Origin: a bacterium
GTDB taxonomy: Bacteria > Electryoneota > JAOADG01
DNA: 64,000 nt
Direction of reading: 5' to 3'
Assembly (NCBI GenBank): GCA_026417415.1
Contig: JAOADG010000004.1
Location: 60,785 to 124,784, forward strand
Below are positions 7,471-16,859 of this stretch, in pieces. The notes under the pieces were generated by a model. The model was given only the letters and a program-made list of their open reading frames with translations, was not told where the DNA came from and ran no database searches. The position numbers and the translations under genes are program-made. Each line of letters opens with the position of its first letter. The stretch's first letter is position 1.

Positions 7471-9890
7471 ATTGATGCTCGTTTGAATTGAAGTTTAGAA
7501 AATAGATACGCTATGCCACCTATAAATAGCGATAACAGGGATATAACAAAAACCAATGATGAATACCCTATTTCATTAGTAAAAAAGTATTGGATAAAAA
7601 AACCGAACAAAAGCACGAACCCGCTAAAAAACATTGCTTTTTGATATGGTACGAAACCAATCAAAATGGAAAGGTATAAAAAAGAAAACATGGCAGTTTG
7701 GTAACTCCAGCCAAATCCTATCCCGAGTCCACATAGAATGAATAAGCATAATAGATTCAATCCATACATCCGATCAGTTTCAAATATAAATTGAAAAAGG
7801 AAGATACATAGAACAAGCAAAGCAATTGCTAAGAAGATCCATCGCTTTCGCTCAATATCTCTTAAGAGAGCAGGCCCAGAACAAAAGACACCTTTTGGAA
7901 GTAAATTTTGAAAGGATTGTTTTGGAAGTGGTGGATAAGCAATGATGATGGTACTTCCGTTTGGAAGTTGAAACAATTTAGACCAAGCGATGAATCGTTT
8001 AGCATCATAGTTAGATCGCGCTTCAATGGTTTCTTGCTTCATTCTAAGGTGACTGATAAACTGTTGATCGTACCATTTTACAAATTCATCTTGACTTAGG
8101 TCAGTAATTGCTTGTGCGATGTGGTGAACCGATTTCTTCTGATTTTGGAACCGTTCCCAAGCATCAAACAGTGGTTGATCATCCGAAAAAGTTTTTACCA
8201 AATTATCCAAACGATCATTCAAGCGATAGATTGAAGAAAGGAATGATTCTCGTTTGATTTCAATTTCTCGCTCACCAATCAATCGTTTTCTACGTAAGGT
8301 ATCCAATGGTGTCCAGTTGGTTCTACCCGGTTTGAACCATTGCTTTTCTTCTTTACTTAGTTCACGTAATGTCCAAAAAAATGGGTGATACATTTCCAAC
8401 TCAGGATATTGACTACGGAGCATTAAAAGGAATTCTTTATCTAATGTTGAAGAAACGGGTCCAATCCAATATGGTGTGATTTCAAAGGGATTGGTTTTAT
8501 TTTCCGAATAGAACAATTCAAGCAGTGACCATTGAAAATGGTTTCTTAAAAAAAACAACATAACCCCAACACTTACAAAGAGAACAAGTAAACTGTAACG
8601 GATAGAAGGTTTAGATTTTTTCTGTGGAAGAATCCATTCTTGTTGTGGTGTGCTGTTAGAATAGATTTTCCATTCTGCAATAGACCAAAAAAATGAAAAA
8701 ATACTTCCAAACCATATCCCAACGATACCTATTGCCAGGCGTGAAATTTCAGCATTGTCCAACACCATGATAGAGAGTAAAAAAATTATAGAACCAAGAA
8801 GAGGGTATTTCTTTTGTCTCACATATTGTTGAATATTACGGTTAGGATTTTGCGAAAGACAAAGACCTTTGGTGATGTTCGCCAGATACCAACCGAATAG
8901 AAATGGCAATGGGATCAACAATAAAAACAAGACATCCAACGGTTGTAAAAACCATTTCCAGAAAGCCAGCGTCCAAATACCGTTTGAAATCATACTGTAC
9001 AGATAGACCCATACGGTTTTTCGATCTTGTCTAAATTGAAAAAAAAGAATTCCGATGAGTAAAGTTCCAACCCCTAAAAACCATTGGAACATAAACTGAG
9101 TACATTTTTGTGTTTGAGTAGATAATCCTTGAAAAGAAATCGCCAAAGAATTGTTTGCAGAATAGGTTGATAAAGGGGTTGGTTGAGGTAGGGAGGAAAA
9201 CCGTAACATGATGCTATTTTCATGTTCGCGCCATGTATCCAATTTCATTGCTTGCCATAAACGTTGAAACTTATGATGGGAAGTGGATTTAGAGGATGTG
9301 TCCAAAGAATTCAACTGATCAAGTTCATTTTGAAGCATTTCAAAGTATTGAAAACAGGCACGAACAACTTCTCGTGGGGGTTTATGGGAATACTCGGTAA
9401 TAGAATCAATCCAATCGGCAAACCAATGAAAACGCACTTCCGGTGGGTCATCTCCACACAGTAAACGAAAATTGAGGTAAGGTGCTTGATAGGTTTGAAG
9501 TTGGTATAACGTTTTGAATTCATTTTGAAATGGACTATGTAGATGGTTGGGAATTGTATCTTCGTAATTTTGAAGGATAGAATCGATGAAACCTGCTTGA
9601 AATAGATTGTTGGGATAATCTGAATCAAAAAGTAACAAACAACTTTCTTGTCCACCATTTCCTTGAATTGGACGTAATTTGTTCATACGGTCCCATTCGG
9701 GATGGTAAGTGCCTAAAGTTGCACCATGTTCAAAAGAAAAGTGAATTTGAAAAACCCAATACAGTGCTATGGTGGTGATTGTTAACAATGTATAACGAAA
9801 AACGTTTGGCCATTCAAGTGGGGCGACTAAAAAAAGATTTTCATCTTTAGGTTCTGTTGAAGTGGACATAGAAGAAAAAAGAATAGACAT
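7467..9890 (-). CDS. Large RND/MMPL-like membrane protein, function unknown
   Basis: About 807 residues. The order is one N-terminal helix (about 35-50), a 220-residue extracytoplasmic domain rich in charged residues, five or six helices, a seventh helix, a second large extracytoplasmic domain, and five or six helices at the C-terminus. This duplicated layout is that of RND/MMPL exporters. I cannot see the charged proton-relay residues usually buried in the fourth helix, so transport is unproven. In-frame starts at 9929, 9890 and 9869 all lack a clear ribosome-binding site; 9890 is a compromise. It is coupled to the downstream Ppx/GppA gene by a 4-bp overlap and is divergent from the gene at 9975. 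Confidence 0.55.
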   Translation of the reverse strand: MSILFSSMSTSTEPKDENLFLVAPLEWPNVFRYTLLTITTIALYWVFQIHFSFEHGATLGTYHPEWDRMNKLRPIQGNGGQESCLLLFDSDYPNNLFQAGFIDSILQNYEDTIPNHLHSPFQNEFKTLYQLQTYQAPYLNFRLLCGDDPPEVRFHWFADWIDSITEYSHKPPREVVRACFQYFEMLQNELDQLNSLDTSSKSTSHHKFQRLWQAMKLDTWREHENSIMLRFSSLPQPTPLSTYSANNSLAISFQGLSTQTQKCTQFMFQWFLGVGTLLIGILFFQFRQDRKTVWVYLYSMISNGIWTLAFWKWFLQPLDVLFLLLIPLPFLFGWYLANITKGLCLSQNPNRNIQQYVRQKKYPLLGSIIFLLSIMVLDNAEISRLAIGIVGIWFGSIFSFFWSIAEWKIYSNSTPQQEWILPQKKSKPSIRYSLLVLFVSVGVMLFFLRNHFQWSLLELFYSENKTNPFEITPYWIGPVSSTLDKEFLLMLRSQYPELEMYHPFFWTLRELSKEEKQWFKPGRTNWTPLDTLRRKRLIGEREIEIKRESFLSSIYRLNDRLDNLVKTFSDDQPLFDAWERFQNQKKSVHHIAQAITDLSQDEFVKWYDQQFISHLRMKQETIEARSNYDAKRFIAWSKLFQLPNGSTIIIAYPPLPKQSFQNLLPKGVFCSGPALLRDIERKRWIFLAIALLVLCIFLFQFIFETDRMYGLNLLCLFILCGLGIGFGWSYQTAMFSFLYLSILIGFVPYQKAMFFSGFVLLFGFFIQYFFTNEIGYSSLVFVISLLSLFIGGIAYLFSKLQFKRASI

Positions 9891-9974
9891 CACATTTGAA
9901 ATGTATTGACAAATTGGAAAACATTGCAATGGTATGGATTGATATGTAATTTCAGAGACAAAAGGAATGATGAA

Positions 9975-10724
9975 ATGTCTTCAAAAATAGAAAATAATCC
10001 AAAACAGATCGTAATCCACTATACCGATCATCTTGACTTAAGTAGAAAAATTGGAGCTGCATTAAGTGAAGAATTTGAGGTGATTCATTGGAACAAAGAG
10101 AACCTTTCCAGTGAATCATTGAAAAACGTATTACCTGCTATTTTTTTAATTGATCTTTTGTCAATAAATCCTGAACTAATAGTAAAACTTGTAACCTATC
10201 AAAATGAGAATGAACTAAAACATTTCTGTTTATTCACTTATCTTTTTTCACCCGCAATCAAATCAGATGAACATCTGTTTTTGAGTACATTTACAATGCA
10301 GCCGTTACCGATTTCTTTTCAACATTTAGGAATAAAAACCAAAGAAATTTTCAAACTATGTTTAGAACAATCTGAACAGAAAGATTTCATCGTACTTGAA
10401 GCCAAACAACAAACCATTCAGCAACTGACGGTTACATTGTCGCATCACATAAACAATTCATTAACAGTGATTTTAGGAAACATGGAAGTTCTCGATCCTA
10501 ATAATGCGAATGATGTGGTTCAGTTTATTCATCACACAAAATTTCATATCAATAAAATTTTAGCAGTATTGGATACTTTACAACATATGGCTTATAAAGA
10601 CCGATTAAATTTAATGCAACTTGTAGGGAAAAAAGATTATTTGTTTGATATTCAGGAAGAGTTAGCCAAACGGCTTGAAATGATGGGTGAAAATCTATCC
10701 GAAAACCTCACAACTTGGAAGTAA
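9975..10724 (+). CDS. Receiver-like plus HisKA-like helical domain protein without ATPase domain
   Basis: 249 residues from the ATG at 9975, which has AAGGA at 9962-9966. Residues 10-125 alternate strand and helix like a response-regulator receiver, with FLID (Asp60) at the expected phosphoacceptor strand, though the conserved lysine strand is unclear. A helix from about 140 leads into LSHHINNSLTVILGN (His157/158), which closely resembles the phosphoacceptor H-box of histidine kinases, followed by a second helix (180-205). The protein ends at 249 with no N, G1 or G2 boxes, so it cannot itself bind ATP as a HATPase. It may be a phosphotransfer protein or a dimeric scaffold. The M1 peptidase gene starts 16 bp after its stop. 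Confidence 0.5.
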   Translation: MSSKIENNPKQIVIHYTDHLDLSRKIGAALSEEFEVIHWNKENLSSESLKNVLPAIFLIDLLSINPELIVKLVTYQNENELKHFCLFTYLFSPAIKSDEHLFLSTFTMQPLPISFQHLGIKTKEIFKLCLEQSEQKDFIVLEAKQQTIQQLTVTLSHHINNSLTVILGNMEVLDPNNANDVVQFIHHTKFHINKILAVLDTLQHMAYKDRLNLMQLVGKKDYLFDIQEELAKRLEMMGENLSENLTTWK

Positions 10725-10740
10725 TTGGAAAAAAGAGGGA

Positions 10741-12606
10741 ATGTTGTTTTGGATCCCTATTGATTTACCCCCTGTAAAACATTATCCCGCAATTCAAAGC
10801 ATTGTTGAAGATACATTACCTATTGATCTTACCTCTGTACAAGCACGGTTGATTTTATCCCGTTCTCCTAACCAATTGACAGCCCAAGTTCATTTGCAAG
10901 GGAGAGTTTTACAAGAAGGTGATATTGAACTACATCAAGAAAATCTTGGGATTAGCCAAGTGACAGGAACACCATCTCCCAATGCTTTTCAAGTGTTGAC
11001 AGATCGTATCCGTATTCACTATTCTCCCCCCTTACAAACCAATCAAGAATTTTTACTCTCTATACAATATACAGTATCACCTTCACCCAATCTGTTTACT
11101 TTAGGATATCAGCATTTACCCACAATCGCATTTACTTTTAATGAACCTTTTGGTGCCAGAAAATGGTTACCGATCCACGATGTACCTTACGATCGGTTTC
11201 GCTGGTCTATTTCTGTATCTGCACCATCAGAATGGGTCACCGTTAGCAATAGCACACAAGCGATTACGGACACTTCTTATGGAACCACGAATTCTACCCT
11301 AGTTCCTTATTTGATCCATTTTGCATCTGCTGAATACCAAACTTGGAATGAATCGGTTACCACGCCACAAGGTAGCACCCTTCAATTGGCTTATTATGTA
11401 AGACCCAATTTTTTCAATGCTGCGCGAAACGATTGGCAACGGACACCTCAGATGATTCAAGTGTTTTCCGAATTAATAGGTGAGTACCCGCATTTGCTGG
11501 ATGGCTACGGAATGGTAGAAGCACCGATACTTGGTGGGAGTGCTGCAATGGAACATTTAGCAATGAGTACGATAGGCAGCAATTTAATTACCGGTGATAG
11601 AAGATACGAATTGGTTGTGGTGCATGAATTGGCACATCAGTGGTTCGGTAATGCGGTTACTCCCTCTTCGTTTCAGCACATTTGGCTCAATGAAGGTTTT
11701 GCTTCCTATATGGAAAGTTTATGGTTAGAGCAGCTCCCTGATGGAAATCCGATTGAGCATCGCAAACGTCAAGCAGAAAACTATTTTCGTGAGTACAAGA
11801 CATTACGTTTTCCTTTATCTCAACCCCCTCCAAATCATCTTTTTTCAGCAACTGTGTATTACAAAGGTGCTTGGGTGCTTCATCAGTTAAGAGTTCGTTT
11901 AGGAGATGATGAATTTATTCGGAGATTAAGACAATATTACCTTCAAAATCAATCCTCAACCAGATCCATTGCATCTACACAATCCATGATTCGATCGTTT
12001 ACTTTTGATGGCAATGATGTAGAAACAGAACATTTCTTAACAGAGTGGATGGACAATATTGGACATCCAATTTTACGATATTCCTTTACAAAAGAAGCAA
12101 GCGGCACCAGAATTTTTATCCAACAAGTTCAGCCAACAGCTATCTTTTATTCTGGGATACCTTTGCAGATTGAGCATCGGAATAGGTTACAAAGCGAGTA
12201 TAGATACATCTTATTGCGAAATAGATCCATTTCGGAATTTTGGGAGAACGTTCAACCTGAAAATCTATATTGGGTTTGGAACGATTCTGCACTGGTAGAG
12301 TTTGAAACCATACCGGATGAACGTGTTAGAACAGTGCCAACATCTGCAAAGATCAAACTCATTTCTAATCCTACTACCCATACGGCTACTTTACTGCTTT
12401 CTATTCAATTCAATGGAATTTTTGATGGAGAGATCGCCCTATTTGACCCACTGGGTAGAATGCTGATGATGCAACCTATACAAAAAATTTCTACTGGGGA
12501 AAGGTACATTCAATTTTCGCTACCCAATTTACCTTCAGGGTATTATGTTTGGTCGCTTCAAATAAGTAAATTCCATACAACTACACCAATGATCTATCTT
12601 AAATAA
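10741..12606 (+). CDS. M1-family zinc metallopeptidase with C-terminal sorting domain
   Basis: 621 residues from the ATG at 10741 (GAGG immediately upstream; an in-frame ATG at 10687 would overlap the previous gene). Zinc site HELAH at 295-299 with the third ligand Glu318 in NEGFASY, the exact M1 spacing; the exopeptidase signature appears as GGSAAMEH (about 270), a variant of GAMEN. The last 80 residues form a beta-sandwich with FDPLGRML, LPSGYYVWSLQ and a basic/aliphatic end, matching type IX-secretion C-terminal domains. No convincing signal peptide precedes the catalytic part: MLFWIPIDLPP is short and lacks a positive start. The subtilase gene with the same kind of C-terminus follows 21 bp later. 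Confidence 0.85.
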   Translation: MLFWIPIDLPPVKHYPAIQSIVEDTLPIDLTSVQARLILSRSPNQLTAQVHLQGRVLQEGDIELHQENLGISQVTGTPSPNAFQVLTDRIRIHYSPPLQTNQEFLLSIQYTVSPSPNLFTLGYQHLPTIAFTFNEPFGARKWLPIHDVPYDRFRWSISVSAPSEWVTVSNSTQAITDTSYGTTNSTLVPYLIHFASAEYQTWNESVTTPQGSTLQLAYYVRPNFFNAARNDWQRTPQMIQVFSELIGEYPHLLDGYGMVEAPILGGSAAMEHLAMSTIGSNLITGDRRYELVVVHELAHQWFGNAVTPSSFQHIWLNEGFASYMESLWLEQLPDGNPIEHRKRQAENYFREYKTLRFPLSQPPPNHLFSATVYYKGAWVLHQLRVRLGDDEFIRRLRQYYLQNQSSTRSIASTQSMIRSFTFDGNDVETEHFLTEWMDNIGHPILRYSFTKEASGTRIFIQQVQPTAIFYSGIPLQIEHRNRLQSEYRYILLRNRSISEFWENVQPENLYWVWNDSALVEFETIPDERVRTVPTSAKIKLISNPTTHTATLLLSIQFNGIFDGEIALFDPLGRMLMMQPIQKISTGERYIQFSLPNLPSGYYVWSLQISKFHTTTPMIYLK

Positions 12607-12627
12607 ATCTTCACCAAAGGGAATAGA

Positions 12628-14601
12628 ATGAAACTACGATTTCTACACTGGATTGTTTTGATACCAATAATAGCCAATGGTTCAGAGCTTCCCCCTACCA
12701 TTGAAAAAGCATTTCAATCAAATCCAGAACGTCAATCCATCCCGATTTGGGTACTTCTCCCATTACCTGAAAACGATTATCTGAAAGATCTCACTTTCTT
12801 TCAAGTTCTACCGGAAGCGTCAAAGAATAGACGCATCTTACACAATTCCAAACCCGATTTTCGTGATCGTCCTATAACAAGAGAGTGGGTTGATAAAATT
12901 CTACAAACAGGTGCAAAGTTCCGAACCGTTTCTAGGTATTTGCAAGCAGTATCCGTAGAAGCCACTCGTGAGCAAATAAGAGAAATCCTTCAAATACAAG
13001 GAATTGTTGGTGTGCGGCCGGTTGCACAGGGTAGGAAAACCAATACGAAAATCCAAAAAATAGATGAACCTTCAACTATATTAGAACTTGATTCACTCCC
13101 CTACGGAAGAGCACGCGCACAAATCCAACAAATCAACGCGATCCCACTGTTAGAGCAAGGTTATTCCGCAAAAAATGTCATTGGTGGAATATTGGACACA
13201 GGTTATCGTTTAACACACGATACATTTGACAGTTTGACTATTTTAGCACAAAGAGATTTTATCTTTAACGACAACAATGTTGCCAATGAACCACAAGATA
13301 CTTCTGAACAATGGGTACATGGGACAATTTGTCTCTCTGTGCTGGGAGGTTATACTCCGAACGAATTGGTTGGTCCTGCCTATAAGGCAACCATGATCGT
13401 TGGGAAAACAGAAAATGTTCGCAGTGAAACCCCGGTAGAAGAAGATTACTATGTGGCTGGTTTGGAATGGTGTGATTCTTTAGGAGCGAGGGGAGTGTCC
13501 ACATCTTTAGGATACATTGATTGGTATACTTGGCAAGATATGAATGGAGATAATGCACTTTGTACCCAAGCCGTTGACATTGCTGCTTCCCGTGGAATGT
13601 TGGTAGCAACTGCAGCTGGAAACGAAAATGGGAGCGAATGGAACCACATCATTGCACCCGCAGATGCAGATTCTTGTTTAGCGGTGGCAGCGGTGGATAC
13701 CTTGGGAGTAGTTGCTACATTTAGCAGTCGGGGTCCATCTTACGACGGACGCATCAAACCAGAAGTTGCCGCGTGTGGTGTTTTTACGAGGTGTGCTACT
13801 CCAAGTACCAATCATTCTTTTTCAAGAGCACACGGTACTTCTTTAGCCACGCCTCTTGTTGGTGGTGCGATGTTGTTGCTTTGGGAAAAGCATCCCTATT
13901 GGACTGCAATGATGATGCATCGTGCATTGAGGTTGACTGCCTCACAAGCATCTAATCCTGATACCATCTTGGGGTGGGGGATAATCAATGTGGCTGCTGC
14001 GGACACCTTTACTTTTGGTGGAAACAGATCTCCCCGTATCGATTCAATGGTTGCCATTGAAGGGATTACAGCAGGATATCGGTTATATTATGCAATTCAT
14101 GATTTAGAAAACGATTCCCTGATTTTTGATATCACTGCTGTTTATGAGGTTTTACCAGAACAATTTTTAGGGCGGTTCTTAGTACCCAGTGGGACTTCTT
14201 TTATAGATATTCCTGCACCGAGCAACAGCCCTTTGTATTTAGAAGCAATCGTATCCGATAGAGTTCACATTTTACAAAGAATGGTCCCTATTGTGCAGAC
14301 CACAATCAAAGAACAAAATCAATCATCAATACCGAAGAATTTTCGTGTATCCATATATCCCAATCCGTTCAACTCTACGCTAAAGGTTTTCATAGATATA
14401 GAACATCAAGATAATGTAGAATTCAAAATATATAACATTCAAGGAAAATTGGTCTGGCAAAAACATTGCACCAATTTGGATAAAGGAACAAATGAGATTG
14501 CTCTCAACTTTCAAAATACTCCAATTGGAAGTGGAATCTATCTATTTCAAGTAAAAACAGAAAAAGAAAATCAATTCATAAAATTGGTTTATATGAAATG
14601 A
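12628..14601 (+). CDS. Secreted subtilisin-like (S8) serine protease with type IX C-terminal domain
   Basis: 657 residues. A signal peptide occupies about 1-18 (MKLRF then a hydrophobic run). A prodomain-like segment (20-130) precedes the catalytic triad: Asp190 in ILDTG, His231 in VHGT, Ser405 in HGTSLATP, with the oxyanion asparagine in TAAGNENG. The end carries the classical sorting domain: YPNPFNSTLKV, FKIYNIQGKLVW, GTNEIALN, GSGIYLFQVKTE and a basic C-terminus. The protein is therefore predicted to cross the inner membrane by Sec and the outer membrane by type IX secretion, and to be surface-bound or released. It likely shares a transcript with the upstream M1 peptidase. Confidence 0.93.
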   Translation: MKLRFLHWIVLIPIIANGSELPPTIEKAFQSNPERQSIPIWVLLPLPENDYLKDLTFFQVLPEASKNRRILHNSKPDFRDRPITREWVDKILQTGAKFRTVSRYLQAVSVEATREQIREILQIQGIVGVRPVAQGRKTNTKIQKIDEPSTILELDSLPYGRARAQIQQINAIPLLEQGYSAKNVIGGILDTGYRLTHDTFDSLTILAQRDFIFNDNNVANEPQDTSEQWVHGTICLSVLGGYTPNELVGPAYKATMIVGKTENVRSETPVEEDYYVAGLEWCDSLGARGVSTSLGYIDWYTWQDMNGDNALCTQAVDIAASRGMLVATAAGNENGSEWNHIIAPADADSCLAVAAVDTLGVVATFSSRGPSYDGRIKPEVAACGVFTRCATPSTNHSFSRAHGTSLATPLVGGAMLLLWEKHPYWTAMMMHRALRLTASQASNPDTILGWGIINVAAADTFTFGGNRSPRIDSMVAIEGITAGYRLYYAIHDLENDSLIFDITAVYEVLPEQFLGRFLVPSGTSFIDIPAPSNSPLYLEAIVSDRVHILQRMVPIVQTTIKEQNQSSIPKNFRVSIYPNPFNSTLKVFIDIEHQDNVEFKIYNIQGKLVWQKHCTNLDKGTNEIALNFQNTPIGSGIYLFQVKTEKENQFIKLVYMK

Positions 14602-14688
14602 AACAGTTGCTTTTCTTATTCCATTCCGTTAAATTGCTTCGTTTAATTTTAGAAATAAACTAAATCTTTATGGTAATTTGGTTGTGTC

Positions 14689-15243
14689 GTGCGATTATTT
14701 CTTGCTGTTCCGCTCCCTGCTGAAGTTCAAAAGGCGTTGTCAAAATTTAGTGGTGCATTAAAAGAGATTGGTGGTGCAAAAGGGACTTATCCTAAAGCTA
14801 CAGATATGCACATTACCCTCCAATTTTTGGGTGATGTGGATGAAGAAAAGAAAAATGGGTTAGTCAGCAATTTGTACCAAAGTTTATCACCCTATAAAAA
14901 TTTACCAGATATTTCTATTGAACAAATTGGGGCGTTTCCGAATATGAAATCGCCGCGTGTGATTTGGGTTGGAGGTATCGCTTCTGAACCATTACTTCGT
15001 TTAATGGATACAATCAAGGATGAAACTAAAAAAATCGGGGTAGTACCTGAATACAAAACATTTATACCGCATGTTACCATCATGCGTATCAAACATATAG
15101 AAGATTCACGCAAATGGGTAGCAGGGCTGATGAAATTGCGCTGGACACCTCAAATTGTTCCATTGCAAAAAGTGGTTCTGTTTCAAAGTCAACTAACAGA
15201 ACATGGCCCAATTTATACAGAACTCAATTCATTTGGTTTATAA
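14689..15243 (+). CDS. thpR: RNA 2',3'-cyclic phosphodiesterase (2'-5' RNA ligase family)
   Basis: 184 residues, the normal length. The 2H phosphoesterase signature is present twice: HITLQFLG (about 40) and HVTIMRIKH (about 127). The N-terminal RLFLAVPLP is typical of ThpR/LigT. The product opens 2',3'-cyclic phosphates on RNA; its physiological role is uncertain in bacteria. Translation begins at GTG 14689 without a strong ribosome-binding site. The stop is 17 bp before the recA ATG, so it is the first gene of a thpR-recA-recX unit, an arrangement seen in several bacterial groups. Confidence 0.9.
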   Translation: MRLFLAVPLPAEVQKALSKFSGALKEIGGAKGTYPKATDMHITLQFLGDVDEEKKNGLVSNLYQSLSPYKNLPDISIEQIGAFPNMKSPRVIWVGGIASEPLLRLMDTIKDETKKIGVVPEYKTFIPHVTIMRIKHIEDSRKWVAGLMKLRWTPQIVPLQKVVLFQSQLTEHGPIYTELNSFGL

Positions 15244-15260
15244 AATCAAGAGGTTTTTTT

Positions 15261-16322
15261 ATGGCTGAAAAGGCAGATAAATCTAAAGTCAATTCATCAA
15301 GCACTACTGATTCCGCGCAAAAAGAAAAATTGCAAGCATTAAACAATGCTGTATCGCAAATTGAGAAACAGTTTGGTAAAGGGACGTTAATGCGTTTAGG
15401 GGATCGTCCCAACAATGATTCTGTTTCGGTAATTCCTACGGGCGTGTTATCTCTTGATGCAGCGCTTGGGATTGGGGGTATTCCGCGTGGAAGAATTACA
15501 GAAATTTTTGGACCTGAAGCATCCGGTAAGACAACTTTAATGTTGTCTGTGATTGCTGAAGCACAAAAATTAGGAGGAATTGCTGCATTTATTGATGCGG
15601 AACATGCACTTGATCCATCGTATGCGAAAAGGATTGGTGTGGATGTAGATAACCTATTGATTTCTCAACCGGACAATGGTGAACAAGCGTTGGATATCGT
15701 AGAGACGCTTGTTCGTTCCAATGCGCTGGACGTTATTGTCGTGGACAGTGTCGCAGCGCTGGTCCCTAAAGCAGAAATCGAAGGGGATATGGGTGACGCT
15801 CACGTCGGTCTTCAAGCAAGATTAATGTCACAAGCACTTAGAAAATTGACAGCAGTGGTTTCTAAATCCAATGTTGCGCTCATTTTCATCAACCAAATTC
15901 GTATGAAAATCGGGGTGATGTTTGGAAATCCAGAAACCACTACAGGGGGGCAGGCATTAAAATTCTACTCAACCATTCGTTTAGATATTCGTAGAGTTGG
16001 TCAAATCAAAGATGGAGAAGAATCGACGGGAGCAAGAACTCGCGTTAAAGTGGTAAAAAACAAAATGGCACCGCCATTCAAAGAAGCAGAATTTGATATT
16101 CTATTCGGTAGCGGAATATCAAAAGTAGGTGAAATCATTGATTTGGCGGCTGAAATGCAAATTCTATCAAGAACCGGAACGTGGTATTCATACGGTGATG
16201 AAAGATTAGGACAAGGTAGAGACCGTGTCAAAGCTGTTTTAATTGAAAGGCCGGAACTTCTAAACAAATTAGAAACTGAAGTAAGGCAGCATCTGGGACT
16301 ACCGTTCACAAAAACGGCGTAA
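15261..16322 (+). CDS. recA: Recombinase RecA
   Basis: 353 residues from the ATG at 15261, preceded by AAGAGG with 7-nt spacing; longer in-frame starts would overlap thpR and are rejected. ATP-dependent strand-exchange protein and SOS co-protease. Seen are the Walker [11 protein letters not shown] (about 84-93), VDSVAALVP, the RecA signature [31 protein letters not shown] (L2 region) and [14 protein letters not shown]. The C-terminal tail is short and only weakly acidic. I did not find a LexA-box-like operator just upstream, as the start lies 17 bp after thpR. Confidence 0.98.
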   Translation: MAEKADKSKVNSSSTTDSAQKEKLQALNNAVSQIEKQFGKGTLMRLGDRPNNDSVSVIPTGVLSLDAALGIGGIPRGRITEIFGPEASGKTTLMLSVIAEAQKLGGIAAFIDAEHALDPSYAKRIGVDVDNLLISQPDNGEQALDIVETLVRSNALDVIVVDSVAALVPKAEIEGDMGDAHVGLQARLMSQALRKLTAVVSKSNVALIFINQIRMKIGVMFGNPETTTGGQALKFYSTIRLDIRRVGQIKDGEESTGARTRVKVVKNKMAPPFKEAEFDILFGSGISKVGEIIDLAAEMQILSRTGTWYSYGDERLGQGRDRVKAVLIERPELLNKLETEVRQHLGLPFTKTA

Positions 16323-16355
16323 CCTTACCTTGTTCAATGATTCCCAATTAACTCA

Positions 16356-16859
16356 ATGGTGTCGGAAAGAAAAGACAAACTCTTAAAAACGTTGGCTAAA
16401 CAAGATCTGACAATTTGGCAAGCCAAAAAAAAATTGAGCGATTGGGGATTTGGTCAATCGGAAATTCAAGAACTCATCAAGGAATGTGTTCAAAAGAATT
16501 GGTTGAACGACTTTCGGTATGCAAAACGATTCATTGAAAGGAAATTAGCGAAAGGGTATGGAAGAAATCGTATAGAACTCGAACTTAGAACACGAGGGAT
16601 ACCCGAAGATCTATGCAAATCGGCATTTCGTGAGGTTCAAGCCGAGCAGGAACAATCAGAAGAAGTAACCTTGCAAAATGTTGCCGAAAATGAATGGAAG
16701 AAACTTGACCATTTGCCAATGGAAAAGCGGGTAAACCGATTGATAGGTAGGTTATTACGACGCGGTTTCTTGCATCATCAAGTGATGAATATCGTACGTT
16801 CCCTTGAACAAAGGGAGAAAAGAAACTATGTGGGAAGAAACGAACAAGAAGAAGGATGA
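16356..16859 (+). CDS. recX: RecA regulator RecX
   Basis: 167 residues, 33 bp after recA. Contains the three-helix RecX repeats: LTIWQAKKKLSDWGFGQSEI, NDFRYAKRFIERKLAKGYG and RIELELRTRGI (about 25-90), with a third repeat before the C-terminus (LIGRLLRRGF). RecX binds in the RecA filament groove and limits its extension. The end overlaps the start of the next gene by 32 bp, so expression is coupled. Confidence 0.9.
   Translation: MVSERKDKLLKTLAKQDLTIWQAKKKLSDWGFGQSEIQELIKECVQKNWLNDFRYAKRFIERKLAKGYGRNRIELELRTRGIPEDLCKSAFREVQAEQEQSEEVTLQNVAENEWKKLDHLPMEKRVNRLIGRLLRRGFLHHQVMNIVRSLEQREKRNYVGRNEQEEG

Noticed and set aside
15114-15260. Upstream extension of recA inside thpR
   Set aside because: The ATG at 15261 has AAGAGG at 7-nt spacing and the normal RecA start; the extension is the other frame of thpR.
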